Assembly: GCA_029582165.1 (NCBI GenBank)
Contig: CM055870.1
Location: 7,869,832-7,933,831, forward strand
Length of the DNA: 64,000 nt
From: Portulaca oleracea
Taxonomy: Eukaryota > Streptophyta > Magnoliopsida > Caryophyllales > Portulacaceae
Direction of reading: 5' to 3'
The notes below the pieces were generated by a model that searched no databases, had not been told where the DNA came from, and saw nothing but the letters and a program-made list of their open reading frames with translations. The translations under genes were made by a program, and so were the position numbers. Positions 1 through 21,998 of the stretch are shown one piece after another; within the stretch, counting starts at the first letter, position 1, and every line of letters starts with the position of its first letter.

Positions 1-3000
1 ACCTCAAGACTCTATTCCTCCATCACAATCGCTTCTCCGGGAACTTCCCCCCGTCGATCTCCTCGCTCCGGAGGATCAGAACCATAGATTTCTCCCATAA
101 CAACTTCTCCGGCGAGTTGCCCACCTGGTTGACCCGGCTCGACCGGCTGTACTACCTCCGGGTCGAGTTCAACCGCTTCGTGGGGCCCATCCCGGCGTTG
201 AATCAGTCCACATTGTTGGTATTCAACGTCTCCAACAATAATCTCAGTGGTCCAGTCCCAGTAACACCTGTGCTATCCCAGTTCGAGTCCGATTCTTACG
301 CACATAACCCTAAACTCTGCGGCGAAATCGTCCACGTGGAATGCGACTCCAAACGGCCATTCTTCCGGCCCACCACCCCGGCTCCGCTTCCGGCGCCGCC
401 GCCTGCGGCGGTGGCGCCGGTGGAGGACGCGCAGCTTCGGGGCGTCGGGGTGGACATAACCCGACCCAACCCTCCGAACAAGCACCGACGAAGGGCGGTG
501 ATTCTAGGGTTTTCTCTGGGGGTGTTTCTACTGATAGGCTCGATACTGTGCTTCGCAATGGCGGTGAGGAAGCAGAGGAAGGAGCTCGCGGCGGAGGCGA
601 CAATGGCGTCGGACTTGTCGGCGACGGCGGGGGCTGCGGCGGTGATGAGGGCGGAGGAGGAGAGGGAGGAGAAGGTGAAGAGTGCGCAGATGATGAAGAA
701 GGTGGTGGAGAGAAGCGGGAGTTTGGTATTCTGTGCGGGTGAGGCGCAGGTGTACTCGCTGGACCAGCTGATGAGGGCGTCGGCGGAGCTGCTGGGGAGA
801 GGGATGATCGGGACGACGTACAAGGCGGTGCTTGACAACCGTCTGATCGTGTGTGTGAAGAGGTTGGATGGGAGTAAGATGGGGAGTACAGGGAAGATGG
901 TGTTCGAGAGACACATGGAATCAGTGGGGGGCTTGAGGCATCCTAATTTGGTGCCATTGAGGGCGTATTTTCAGGCACAGGAGGAAAGACTTCTGGTCTA
1001 TGATTATCAGCCAAATGGCAGCCTTTTCTCCCTCATCCATGGTAAACTTCGATCCTTCCCTTTTTTTTTTTTTCCTCTATTATTGAAAGTTAAAAATTTA
1101 AAAGTTCACCTACAGCAAATCGCAGACAAATAACAAACAAACAACTCCAAAAGATAAAAATTACAATCAAAAACTCCTAAACAAAAACAATACAACAAGG
1201 AAGTTCGCACCATGATTACCAAAACACGTTCACAAATCACAAGTCAATCACAATGTTGAAAGATCCATAACTTCAGTTTGATAGATTATTGAGAAATCGC
1301 GCCCCTATATTATAGCCTAATTGTGCATTACCATAGTAAGACCCGTTCTTTTGTTGGTTGCGTTTGCGTTTGGGTTGCGTTAAGTTGCGGTGGAAATAGT
1401 TAAAAAGTAATAGTAATTTGCGTTATGTTGCGATAATGTTGCGATAAGTTGCGTTGCATTTGGATGCGTTAACGCATAGAAGAACGGGGCCTTAAGTAGA
1501 GACTAGAGTTGGCTTAAGCAACTTAATCCAGTTATCTTCAACTTAATTTTGTTGGATTAAGATATTGGAATAGAAGACTATTTACAGAACTAGGCCTTAG
1601 TTACTTGGGCTGGCTAGTTTAATGATTATATCTTGGTCCTTGGAATGGAAGTTATTTATCCAAAAGTATTATTTTCGAGTGCAGAATATGCCTAAAAAAT
1701 AAAAAGCTTCTGATAGAAGTATAATTCATTTTAGGGATAAATTCGGGTCATGATTGTGTCGACTTCAATAATTTCAGTTCACTCCAATTGGTCTTGTATT
1801 GTGACTATTGTCATGTTGTGTGTGTCTTCTTGAATAATTTTAGGGATAAATAGAATACGATATGTTATTTTTTGGGTGCGGAGATATTCCAAAAACATAA
1901 GTGTCTTATTTGTTAAAAGGATCAAACTTGTCTATGTTTATTCTAACCACAGTGGCGAGTTTGTGTTTGGTCTAGTGGATGATATGAAATATGTGAATCT
2001 TTATCAAGTAAGTTAAAAATTGATCTCTTTATTTAGATAGTTTTCACTTTTCCAATAATAAGTATGAATTTAACTCATATTAACTAAAAAAGTAAGTGAG
2101 TCATATTTAATAATATGATTAATTTGATTATATTGATTAAAAAAATGAGGTGAAAAGGGGGAGAGCTAAAATATAATAAAATATTTATAGGATAAATTTT
2201 ACCATGAGTCTGGTAAGTCAAGTCTCGTTCTCACCGAAATACAACCTCATTTTATTTTCTATCTCATACCGTATAATAATAAGTGGAATTTAAACTGGTC
2301 ACGAAAGATGTTCATATCCAAGTCATGACTGCGTCGACTCAAAATACTAATTATCAGTTGGGTTGGTGTTGTGTGGTATTGATTAGTGGGGTGAGTAGCA
2401 TAGGGTAGATAGGTTACACTAAAATAAATGTTGTAGGCATTGGATAATAGCCTGTAGATGCACAGATGGGGTGTGATAGAGTGTTGGACTTTTGGTCATT
2501 TCAAAAATAGTAGTATATGCATTCAATAACTCACTCACTGCTGCAACCAAACAAACAGAGGAATCTTTGCAGTATGGCAACCCAAGCTTTGGTAACTGAA
2601 ATTTGATGCTTTTCATATTTCAATAAATTACCAGTTGTTTAACTTACGTTTATGTCCTCTGCAAGCTGACACTAATATAATTGTATTGTAAGGGTGCAGA
2701 CCTTCAGACATAGATCACCTAGATCCTAATTGAATGGCTTCCATGTCGGATTCTTCGTACACGATTGTCATTATATATTACATGCATCTGGAGTTTGTAC
2801 TCAAAGTTATATGCAAGTGAACAATTATATACCTGCATTGCATTTTTACGGATAATAAAACCAGCTTTATGGGTTTGGATGCAGGCTCAAAATCAGCACG
2901 GACAAAGCCACTACACTGGACATCTTGCTTAAAAATAGCCGAGGATGTCGCCCAAGGACTGTCCTACATCCACCAAGCATGGAGACTAGTCCACGGCAAC

Positions 3001-3465
3001 CTCAAATCCACCAACGTCCTCCTAGGCTCTGATTTCGAGGCCTGTGTGACCGACTACTGCCTGAGCGTCTTGACAGACCCAGCACCCTCCTCCGACATGG
3101 ATCTGGACTCGTACGGGTACAAAGCACCAGAGATCCGCAAGTCAGATTCTCCTGCAACACCCAAGTCGGATGTGTACGCTTTCGGGGTGTTGTTGCTTGA
3201 ACTGTTGACAGGGAAAGCCCCATCAGAACACCCGTTTATGACGCCCATGGATATAGTCCAATGGGTGAGGTCGGCGAGAGATGAGGATGATGGAGGTAGG
3301 GATGAGAGTAGGCTGGCTATGCTTCTTGAGATGGCTATTGCTTGCAGTATGGCATCCCCCGAACACAGGCCGAATATGTGGCAAGTGCTGAAAATGTTGC
3401 AGGAGATAAAGGAGGCCGTGTTGATAGAGGAAGAGGCGTTGGACCCTTGTCAGGGGATGGTCTAG
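1..3465 (+). CDS. LRR receptor-like pseudokinase (At5g67200-like), 5' end outside window
   Basis: Partial gene. Exons are <1-1041 and 2885-3465; the split Gly codon (G|GC) keeps frame across a 1843-bp GT-AG intron. Visible parts, in order: leucine-rich-repeat remnants (F-S-G-N-F-P and L-S-G-P-V-P type), a Pro-rich juxtamembrane stretch, a hydrophobic membrane segment at about nt 495-566 followed by basic residues, and a kinase domain beginning with an '[12 protein letters not shown]' block. The ATP-binding Lys is present (VCVKRLD), but the catalytic loop reads HGNLKSTN instead of HRDLKxxN and the DFG position reads DYC. This pattern is typical of plant 'probable inactive receptor kinases' of subfamily III, plasma-membrane proteins that signal through partners. 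Stop TAG at 3463-3465. The assignment to the At5g67200/At3g50230 group is from remembered family resemblance; the ligand is unknown. Confidence 0.93.
1042..2884 (+). other. Receptor-kinase intron, carrying a MITE
   Basis: A GT-AG intron of 1843 bp splits the kinase domain. It opens with GTAAAC followed closely by a T-tract and ends in GCAG. Apart from the small inverted-repeat element at about 1340-1492 it is AT-rich sequence in which I see no other feature. The intron position, between the N-lobe/hinge and the C-lobe, is common in this receptor-kinase group. Confidence 0.85.
1340..1492. mobile_element. Tourist-like MITE, TTGCGGT-rich family, copy 1
   Basis: Terminal inverted repeats read GACCCGTTCTTTTG on the left and, as reverse complement of the right end, AGGCCCCGTTCTTCT. 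Flanking TAA trinucleotides at 1337-1339 and 1493-1495 fit the 3-bp target-site duplication of PIF/Harbinger elements. The interior repeats TTGCG(G/T)T words and ends in a GCGTTAACGC palindrome. Too short to encode a protein, so non-autonomous. Related copies are at 21757, 41324 and 42191. Confidence 0.7.
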
Positions 3466-4298
3466 GCGTTTTTTGTATTGCGTTAGATTAGATATATTAT
3501 GCGTACAATTCGAGTTACGGAGTACGCAAATATTGATCGAGACAGGCAAAATTTTCAGGTCGGCCAGATATTGATAAATTGCCTTGTTCTTTGCTGTTGT
3601 TCGTCGATGAATGAATTGCCTTGATCCAAGGGGTCAGCCATTTTGTACAGAACTTTGGAATGAGTTAAAGATCAATTAAGATGAATGATAGCAATCCATA
3701 TTGTGTTGAATGTATGGTTGTTGCATATACTGATATATCCAAAGCAGCTTCATTTATAGCTGGGTATGCCTTAGTGGCATTTGAATCAGTCAATCACAAA
3801 TTTTCAATTGGACAAACATAACCTAGAAAACATTGATAATATGAGCATCTTACAAAGACTAAGGGATGAAAAACTTGAAAATATATTCAAGGGTTCTGAT
3901 CTTCGCCATGAATTCAAGAACAAGTATTAAATCTTTCAATAATCTTCCAACACGGGCATTAGAAAGGGAACGCAAACTACACTCTCCCAGACTAAACAGA
4001 GCTAAGTAGTGCAAGCACTAGTTGGCTCCTTTTCACTTGCAACCTTCTAATGCAGCAATCTTACCCTTCTACATTCAGCGGCGAAACCCAAAATATTTCA
4101 TGTACATGTGTATGAACATTCTTAACCCTTGTGCATGAAAAAAAGACCCAAACACACTAACACAAATCCTTTGAAATGAAGTACATAACAGTGTCTTCTG
4201 CAAAATTTGCCAACAACTAAATCTAATATGTTTATTCCATGTAGTTGCCTGCTGAATGATTCATCTTTTCAGTATCTCGTGAATAAAAGCAAATAATC
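3466..4298. other. Convergent 3' intergenic region
   Basis: The 833 bp between the stop codons of the receptor kinase (+) and glutathione reductase (-) should contain both 3' UTRs, since the two genes converge. No open reading frame or repeat structure stands out. I cannot place polyadenylation sites with confidence. Confidence 0.6.
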
Positions 4299-13154
<8,856 letters not shown>

Positions 13155-15657
13155 TTTCGCTGGGTTCTAGTGATCTACACAAGGAAATGCGAAGATGAAA
13201 TGAATACAGCAAATGAGATCGAATTATCGGATTATCAACCTGTCAATATTTAAGACCTAAAGTTGCAAATGCAATGACGTCGTCGCACACCTGCTTGAGT
13301 GTGAAATAGATTCAGATGACCCCCAGAAAAAAATAAAAAAGAAAAGTAAGACTTTCCAGATGATGGGCGTCAATAAAAAAGACCCGATTGAGGAGTCGTA
13401 AGAAGGGAAGTTGTTGACGGTTCCTGGGTAAAAGGGTTTTAGGAAAGGTTGGGGGAGATGAGTGATAAGGAAATTGCCAAAATGCAGGCAAAAGAATAGA
13501 CTGACTTTTATTTCATATTTGTTTGATTTAGCATTGTACTTGGTCTATTTATTGGGCATTGTTAGATTGGATTTATTTTGGTTTGATGAATGAATATGGC
13601 TAATGAAAGTGATATATATAATACGTATCAAGAATTCAATTTCATGGTGCTATGTTTTAGTGGTATAGGAGTTGAAAATTTGTCATTCGATCAAGATTTA
13701 AATTTTGATGGTCACAATTTTTTTTATAAATATCATGGAGTTCTTAAAAGTTGCTCATTGTAATTTTTTTTTTAATAATAGATAGTCATTAAAGGTTTAA
13801 ATTCACATAAAAGTACTACAAAATCAGTAAAACATCAAATAAACTAACAAGACAAAAACTACATAATCTAAAATATACAATCAAGACACCACCAAACTAA
13901 CGGCATAAACAACTACTAAAAGATGAAACCATCAAATCTTAAGATCCCAAGTAAGAATCAAACAAAATGTTTTCACTTCTTCTTAGCACTGTGTTGTTTT
14001 TCAGTATAGGCCCTCCGCCTCTTGTTGAAACTTAGGAACATTGTTAGTTAGGGAATTGAAATGCATTTTATGAGGGTGCTCTAGAAAAATTATCGATGCC
14101 ATAATGTAAAGAAAAAATATAAAATTGGATGGATGAATAAAATAAGCTAATATTAGTAATATATGTTATTGGAATCCTAAAACAACAATAATATGAAAGA
14201 AAAGAAGTAAAAAAATTTATTGAGGGTTTCTAGTTATTGTTTAAAAAACAAAATTGCCTTAGCATACACCACATTTTGAGAAAACCACTAATAAGGCACA
14301 AATTTCTCCAAAATATACCTAGACATAGTAACATTTTGGGAAAACTATTTATAAGACACAATCTTAGTAAGTTGCATTTTAGTTTCAGCGAAACAATACC
14401 TTTTACCTTGATTTTGAAAGTGAACGACAATTTTACCCTAAGTGATATACCTTCATTTGAAAGTGAATAATATTTTTTTACTTGGACTTTGAAAGTTAAG
14501 GATGATTTCTAAAGCAACATTTTGGTAAATTTGTGTGTCCAATACTTGAAGAGATTAAATTTTTAGTTGGATGAAGCATTTTGTGTAAAGATATACTAGA
14601 ATCGTCATTTTTTACTTTTAAAAATAGATCCAAAAAAAAGAAAAACATTGCTCCACTGAAATTAAAAAAAAAAACAGAAATTCAATGGAATTATCCTCTA
14701 TAAATAATTTTCCCAAAATATTGTGTATATTTTAATATATTTTCAAAAAGTTGTTTCATATAATTTTTTTTTTTTTTGTCAAAATGTTGGGTACCACAAT
14801 GCAATGTTTGTAAATACTACTAATGGATATAAGCTTTGACAGGAGAGGCATCTTATTAGGTACTCAAACTAAAGGGATATTCCACGTGTTTCACGTTATG
14901 TCTTGTTGATCCTTGCCTAACCTATCCATTCATTAGAGATTTGGGTGATGGATAGCTAATTCACAAAAAAACTTATTTTTCCTTTCATACTAAGGTTTGA
15001 ATGAATGCAATCCTTCAATTTTTAATTTTTATTTATTTGGATAAAAACACTAATTGTAAAAGTAACTATTGTTTAACCACCTTACAAACAATCATTAGAA
15101 CCAACTTAAACTATCAGATTAAAAGTCATCCTCCAGTACCCCATCCATTTTTAATCATAGAAAAATCCAATTTTGCATATTAAAGTAACCTCTCAAGCAT
15201 AAGACTCATGTTTATAAGTATTGATACTTAATTATCAAGATGAAAGGCAAATCAAACACATTAGGTTGGTACCAAATCCTGAATAAACTCAGTGACAAAG
15301 AACACAAAACAGGAGCATCAGTCTTAAACTCATGATATCGAGTTATCGACACAGTTATATGTTTCATTTACCAAATTAACTATGTCATATGTGATCCACA
15401 ACATCTCCCAAATACAAAATTTCCGTTACACTCTACACAGAAACATGCAGGCTTGCAACCAACTCGTGCATATGCCCTACTTTCCTCTGTCTAACCTGAG
15501 ACTTCCTGTTTGATCCTGACAATGTAAACCCAATGTGACATATTCCACAGAAAACCAAGGCAAGGTAACATCTTGCCAATATACTGCCTGTAGTATCCAT
15601 GATAGCACTGTGGTAAATAATGTTTGGTAAAAGTAACAAAAAAACACCTGGATGCCA
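13155..15657. other. Spacer upstream of GR, with GR promoter
   Basis: About 2.5 kb between the GR start codon and the stop of the next minus-strand gene. The part next to GR should hold its promoter and 5' UTR; a TGACGTCG motif (bZIP-type core) lies at about 13274-13281, a weak hint only. A SINE-like fragment is at about 13643-13776. The rest is AT-rich; I see no convincing gene. Confidence 0.55.
13643..13776 (+). mobile_element. Possible degenerate SINE
   Basis: A tRNA-like stretch with a weak box A (TATGTTTTAGTGG) and a box-B-like ATTCGATCAAGA about 30 bp further on, followed by AT-rich sequence ending in a T-run. The spacing fits a Pol III promoter of a plant SINE. I could not find a clear target duplication, so the call is tentative. 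Confidence 0.35.
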
Positions 15658-18600
15658 CTAAAGTTGGCACCAGTAAGCATAATGTTCATCTTTACGATGA
15701 CTACTGACAAGGCCCCCGCATTGCAGACAGATGAAACTGCTGCCATCAGAGAAGGCGTCCAACATTATCTGCTTTCTACCTGTTTCTGCCAAAATCGACT
15801 TCTCATAGGATTCGGAGTCGATTGGGTGAGTGGGGGGCGGCTGTGTCTGGGTCTGAGCTGCTGAAACTGCAAATGATGGGGTTGGGATCGGTTCAGTTGT
15901 TGCAGGAGGTTGAGCTTCAGCAATCACACACTCGGCGAACAAAGAAGCAAGTTGATCAGCTTCAGAGCTTGTCTGGAGCTTTGATCTGTATAGCTCACGA
16001 GCACGTTGTAGGATATAAAATACAGCCTGCTCCCCTCCCTTTGCTCTTGTCGCCATTACTACCTGTGTCCAATACAGTTACGGGTTCAGTTCAATGTGCA
16101 TACACATGGACAAGTTAAATCTTTGTAACAGATGGTGCCGAGAGCCATTCCACAAACAGTAATGCAAAGACTCGAGAGCCTCAAAGGCACGCGGAGTAGT
16201 ACTAGAAGGACGCGGTCACACTAGACTTGTATTGTACTCAAGCAGTAACATGCAGGGATTTGAGGAAGAATCAGACAGACATTAAGAGTTTCAGTAACAT
16301 TTTTCTTTTAAGGGCATAACAGAAACTTTGACAGCAGACAAACAGTTGGAATAAATTATTCATACAAACACAAGGATACAACATATGCTTAGACACCAAG
16401 TGACAAGAGAAAAGAAGGATAACACCCCTCCCTAATCTTAAAGTGCCCCACAGTCAGAGGATGCCTTGATTGTTACAGAAGTTTTCCAACCTTATTTATT
16501 TAACTGCCTCTCTCTTCCTTTCTTACAATCTGTAAAGTGAGATTCTGGCACTTTCTCATGCAGCAATGTGAGCATGTCTCACCCTCTCACACATCCTAGT
16601 CTCACTAGGGACCACTTCCGATTTATCTCCAACTTCGTTCCCCATCTCATCAAACCTTCAATAGCGACGCATTTGAAAATGTTCCCCATGTATACCATCA
16701 TCACTTTTTGCTTATGAACTCTACTAATAATTAATAAACCAAACACTTTGTGGCTTTGTGCTATGCACCATGGTTTGTCCAACAGCCATGCAGTAGACTT
16801 CGCGTTTAGTTTAACAGAAAGGTTATAGTAACGTAAGACTCCAAAAATGGCAATTTAATCTATTTGAGTCATATACAATGAAAAGTATTCTCATTAATTT
16901 CCCCTTTTCTTTATACGATAAACTGCATGAATGTGAATCTTCTTTCATCTTAGGAATAGTATAAGCGCCAAATCTAAACTCTTACGTTGTGTTTGGCCGG
17001 CATATGGGTTCAGTTCAAAGTCAAACAAACAACATCAAAGTTCAAATTATGCAAATATTGGAAAATGATATCCAGCGCGCTTGATATCAAACTGATGGAA
17101 ACAAAAATTTAAACCTTCGCTCGTCCTCCCAGGTTAATTCCAATGCTTGGAAAAGTTGACCTTGCTATAAGAGATGTCAATTGTTGAAACTTAGTCGAAC
17201 ACAGTAGAATAAAAGGAACAATGAGGATTTAAAAAGCTAAAAAGAGTCATGGCAAGGATAGACATAAGTGACATAACTAATAGCCTGACTACTTCCCCAA
17301 ATGACCAATCTTCAGTCTTCACTCCTCGATCTTTAGTTGAGTGAATACAGGAATGAAACCAATCTCTTTCCATGTTCCATATAGTTAAAGTAAATCATTT
17401 GAACTTGTTTGGACTTTTTTGAGTCCATTTGAATGAATGTCAAAATAATGATTTGGTACTTAAACTGTCCAGTGTCGAGTATGTCAATTAGATCATTAAT
17501 AATTCCTAGATGAAACTCTTATATCCTGCCCAAACTACACTAAAATTGCTCACAAAGAGAAAGAATCAGCATGACTCATTAGGAAAATTTAATCATTTAC
17601 CAGCTAGTTCAATGAACTGAGGCACTTGATTCCAAGATTAACCTATAATAAGACATATGGTTTGCTAGAAGCAGTGTAACCAGTAACTGAAATTCATGCT
17701 CATTACCAATTGCTTAACCACTTGTGAGCAATGACCACACAGCCATGTATCATTAACAAAGCATCGAATATCTTTCCTCTACATGCATGGTTACCAAGAT
17801 TCCAATACATCATTCAGCATCAAAAGAGAGGCCCGACACCGATCAGAGGGCGAACTAACTTTACCCAAGAGTATGGAATCAACAATAACATGTAATAAAT
17901 GCCTCAAATGATTATTGCGATACTTTTCAGCATCGTTGCTTGTACGTCTCCATTATTACCTAATGTGCATTTATCATATTTTCCTTATTGGCGCGCACAC
18001 CGGGGGGGGGGGGGGACAGTTATGGAAGTAAACAAAGACGTACTAGCAGCGTCCAACTCATAAAGCTTAAGGGCAAAAATAGACCAAAGTATCTGAATGA
18101 TGAAAATCGAGGCAAGCATTGTTATGACAGCAAAACAATAGTCAAAACCTATCCCACTACAGCCAATTAGACATAGCTGTTACTTGTCAGTGTCCAATCG
18201 TTTAGAAACTCTAGTTATTATACGAGAAACTCTAGAGCTGGAGGAAGAGAATCACCTGTAATTTGCAATGCTTCTAAAACCAGATGGAGGATTTTGAAAG
18301 GAAAATTTACGTAAGGTTTCTAAGAGACTGAATGTGAGGCAAGAGCCTATGTGAAGCACACCAGGTGGATAACAGGGGAAACATGTGTAACTCCTACTCC
18401 CACTAATCATGCTGCTAATAAAAATAATTATTCATTAATGATAATGATTGCGGATTTATGACTAGCAGTATTACTCTCCTCTGAAGATGGACAAAGACTA
18501 TCTAAGGATTAGTAGAACATATAAAGGTCAACTTACTTCCTAAATCACATACATACACCAAAAGGTACCAACCCCAAAACAACCATCCTAAGTACACCAT

Positions 18601-21066
18601 GTATCACACACACGACCCATGATCACAACTCAAAATGCAGTATCATAGATGAGTGAGCTCTAATGATTCGGAGATGGGTCGTAGTCTGGAGATGATGGTA
18701 GTCTGGAGGCCATCGTCCTTGCCGTCCTTTACAACAGAGTGAGATATCTTAGGATAACTAAACGTGGTAATCCCATGAGAAGCCTAAGTTATATCCATCA
18801 AAACAAGGACTCCACCTTTGCTATTGGAGGGATGGCTAGCAGTTAATGACGAGCAGGCCTTGGCCATAGGAGGAAGTGATAGCAGTCCAAGCGCTGGTCC
18901 AAAAACAAGCAGGCGTAGAAGAATATAGGGATGTGTTTGTAAGGTAATCTCCCTCATCTCTGAATCCTCCCTCATCAATAACTTGCTGGTAATTGTGCTC
19001 TAGGATCCTGAAATCTAAAATCTAGCGGCATCAATCATGGGTTCCTTGTCACTGAAAAGTCACGATACCTAACCCTAAAGGTTAAACTTACAAATCTAAA
19101 GCTTAACGTTTAGGATTAGGTACCATGATTTTATGACGACATGGAACTATGGGATTGATGCAACTAAGTCTTAAAGTTCAGAATCTAGGACCAGGAGTAC
19201 GATTACCAGCAAGTTACTCAGAAGGGAGGATTTAGAGAAGACGGTTAAATAACTTATATACACCTCCCAATTTTTTCCTAACCTGTTTGTGTAACTTACG
19301 AAGCTAACCTTTAAATGTTCCACTAATCCTTACCTTAGCCTTGTCCACCTTTGGATGGCGCCAATGTCTTCAATCATAAATTAGCTATTACACTAATGAA
19401 TACTCTCATTTCAAAGTATTTGTCTTTTTCACTATTTTCCTACTTCACAATGTCTATCACTTTACCAATGACTATTTTTTCGACGGTACCATTAATAGTT
19501 AATTTCTTAGTCTACTCAAAAGGCACTTTAATCTCTTTAACAATTACTACCATATGATTACTTTATGGGTATTCTAACTTTCGGCCAAGGTGACAAATGT
19601 TATGAAATCGAGTAACCATTTAGAAATATTGTCATGACCAGTGAGAGAAGGCACTACATTGTGAGGAGGTGGGACGGTATCGAACAAGTTCAAGAGAAAG
19701 CTTGCTTCTGCAAAAAGAATTCAGATATTAGAAGCAAACAAGCACTTTAATCATCGATCTATATGTGAACCACATTATGAGAATAACATGTATTTTCTAC
19801 AATAGCTAGTTGTTTCATAGTTTCATGAGCACTTTCAGACTCTTCTAGGGACCATCTCTTGACTTGAGAGGCTTCTTTGGTAAGAAGTTATAAGGAAGAA
19901 TGTAATGTCAATCCCAACTATGATTCCCTTGAAGTACTTGACCTTAAATAACTAGAAGATCCTCTCAGAAAATTAAAGATCATCCGATCAAGATATTTTC
20001 TGTTTAGCAAAATGGGAATCACTGTCATTCTTTTTATGTCACAAATATTGTCGATAACACAAGATATAGACAGTCATTCTGTAGTGTGCTACCTTAGAAT
20101 CCAACCTTGTGATGATGATCATACTAATATACACTGTTGCCTATCTAGGAGCATCCTAACAGTGGGATGCTTCATTTCCACTTTCCGAAAGCAATACAAA
20201 GGTTTGATCCTTTCTTCATGATGTGTGTGTAAGAAATTACCTATCCAAACATATAATTTTCCTTGAGACAAACACAAAGGAACAGAAGATACAACACAAA
20301 ACTGAACCAACTAAAACCCTTTAAAACTATCAACTGACCAATTAATCTAGCCTAGCTCAAATGAAATTCCAGGACAGAATAATTAAGAAGCAACCAACAA
20401 GGAAATCAGATTCATTCATTTAGGAAAGGACGATTATACATTTCACTTTGGGAAAAGTTGGTGAATGATTCAAGAAAACTTGTCTCTTCATCAGTCATCA
20501 GAATTCACTAAAAGTTCAATACTTCATATCATCGAAAGACACTTACCCATTACAATTCACTCAAAACTTAAAGCAAGTGAATGATTCAAAATAACTTGTA
20601 TCTTCATCAGTGATCACCAAAGGGAAAAGCATGCAAAATATATAGAAACTGAAATGGAGTGTCAAATTATCAAGTTGACATCTTAAACCCTACCCCAGGT
20701 AGCAATCACAATAAAAAACACTCCCAAATCCTAATCAACCTGTTTCTACTCACCCACAATCATCTCTAACTTCAACTGAAGAATCCCATTTCAAATTCCT
20801 ACGAGAAAAAGAGAAAACGAAGCACAACGCAACCAAAATTCGAAAATTCAAATTGGGGAAAAGGAATCAAGAGAAGAGTAGGGTACCGCTTGTAGGGCTT
20901 GAGAAGGCTGACCCTGATCGACCAGTTGCCGGGCCAATGCAAGGAGGTTTACGACGTCGTCTTGGGGCGCCGCCGTCAGCGGTGGCGTCGACGGCGGTGG
21001 TGGGAGTGTGGCGTTGGAAGAAGGCTCGACCTCAGCCATGTCCATGTCCATTGTTTCTTCGTTCAT
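15658..21066 (-). CDS. Conserved plant protein with C-terminal CxxC...H...C motif
   Basis: Two exons, 20887-21066 (60 codons) and 15658-16062 (135 codons with stop), join in phase 0 at GT-AG sites to give 194 aa. The N-terminal third is acidic and Pro-rich. A helical region follows ([20 protein letters not shown]...GGEQAV...[10 protein letters not shown]) that resembles a TPR-like helix pair, then a low-complexity Pro/Thr linker. The C-terminal block has C172-x2-C175 with H182/H187 and C192 (ending HYAYWCQL), a plausible single zinc-binding site. The start is chosen because three early Met codons precede the conserved part and the reading frame opens there. I recognise the style of a conserved plant protein of unknown function but cannot name a family. 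The single intron (16063-20886) is unusually long. Confidence 0.82.
18002..18015. repeat. 14-base poly-G tract
   Basis: Fourteen consecutive G preceded by a GGCGCGCACACC stretch, within the large intron of the Cys/His protein gene. Confidence 0.9.
18955..19240. mobile_element. Foldback MITE-like inverted repeat
   Basis: The left arm (about 18955-19085) pairs with the right arm (about 19090-19240). Shared words between the left arm and the reverse complement of the right include AACTTGCTGGTAAT, GCATCAATC and TACCTAA(C/T)CCTAAA. The arms are about 120 bp with almost no loop, forming a near-perfect hairpin. This is typical of foldback elements and of hairpin precursors that can feed small RNAs. 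Exact ends and target duplication are unclear. Confidence 0.7.
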
Positions 21067-21756
21067 CTTCTACACATCTCTCTTTGTTTTCCAAGTGTGA
21101 TTGATTGATTATTAGTATTTACCAGAAAACAGGCATTGTATTTATAGTAGGGAGTTGCTGACTTCCTTCCTGCTTTGCTCAGTATTTGTTTACAGGAAAT
21201 GCTTTTGTTTTTGCTTTTCCTGGTTAAACTAGATGTTTCCAGTAATTTCTTATTTCTTGCTGCAAAAAGAATTTTCTTTTTTCCTTCCAAATAAACATCA
21301 CACAATAAAAAATAAAAAAAAAGAAACCCTCAATCACTTCATTCCTGCAATTTATTAGATTGTTCACCAAAAATATTAGATTGTTCACTTATATATATTT
21401 AGAGCACATACTTCGAATGCATGCAATATTATATTGCTTTATTCCTAACATATGACACAGTACTACTATAACAATAACAATAAATCAATAATAATATGAA
21501 GCAAAGAGCATGTTTTATATGTATTCTTTACCTATTTATTAGTCGATTTATGTATGCATTTGTGACATGTTTAACCAATTTATGTAAATCGTATGACGTG
21601 TTTTGCCAATTTATGTGCTAGATAGCCTAGATTACATATTATCGTTGTATTTTTTATATTTGCCAAAAATAAATTGATTGAAGACGGGTCTACACCATTA
21701 TTATACAATTAAAAAATAGTTCGAGTGTGCACCTATTTTCTTTAGAAGGGCACTAA

Positions 21757-21998
21757 GGCTTTGTTCTTTTTTGCAGTATTTTGCGGTGGGGTGTGGTGGG
21801 GTGTGGTGGAATTGTGGTGGGGTGTGGTGGAATTGTGGTAGGTTATTGGTATGTGGGGTAGGTGAGGAGAGAGAATGTAAAAAGTAGAGGAGAAAAGTGA
21901 AAAGAGAGAAGACTGAGGAGAGAGAAAAGTAATGATTTGTGGCAAACTGCGGTGAGTTGTGCTACCGCAGTTTGCCAACCGCAGAAAAGAACAGAGCC
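21757..21998. mobile_element. Tourist-like MITE, TTGCGGT-rich family, copy 2
   Basis: The cleanest copy of the family. The left end GGCTTTGTTCTTTTTTGCAG matches the reverse complement of the right end, GGCTCTGTTCTTTTCTGCGG, at 17 of 20 positions. Perfect TAA duplications flank it (21754-21756 and 21999-22001). The interior carries GGTGTGGTGGAATTGTGG repeats. It is 242 bp and non-coding, about 0.7 kb upstream of the Cys/His gene, so it could affect that promoter. Confidence 0.88.

Larger units (their letters stand above)
16063..20886 (-). other. 4.8-kb intron of the Cys/His protein gene
   Basis: The intron separates codons 60 and 61. It holds a foldback element (about 18955-19240) and a 14-G homopolymer at 18002-18015. 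Otherwise it is AT-rich with no frame that resembles a known protein. A nested non-coding gene cannot be ruled out from sequence alone. Confidence 0.65.

Noticed and set aside
273..916. Several long open frames on both strands within the receptor-kinase exon
   Set aside because: They are out-of-frame shadows of a GC-rich coding exon; the true frame continues LRR, membrane and kinase features.
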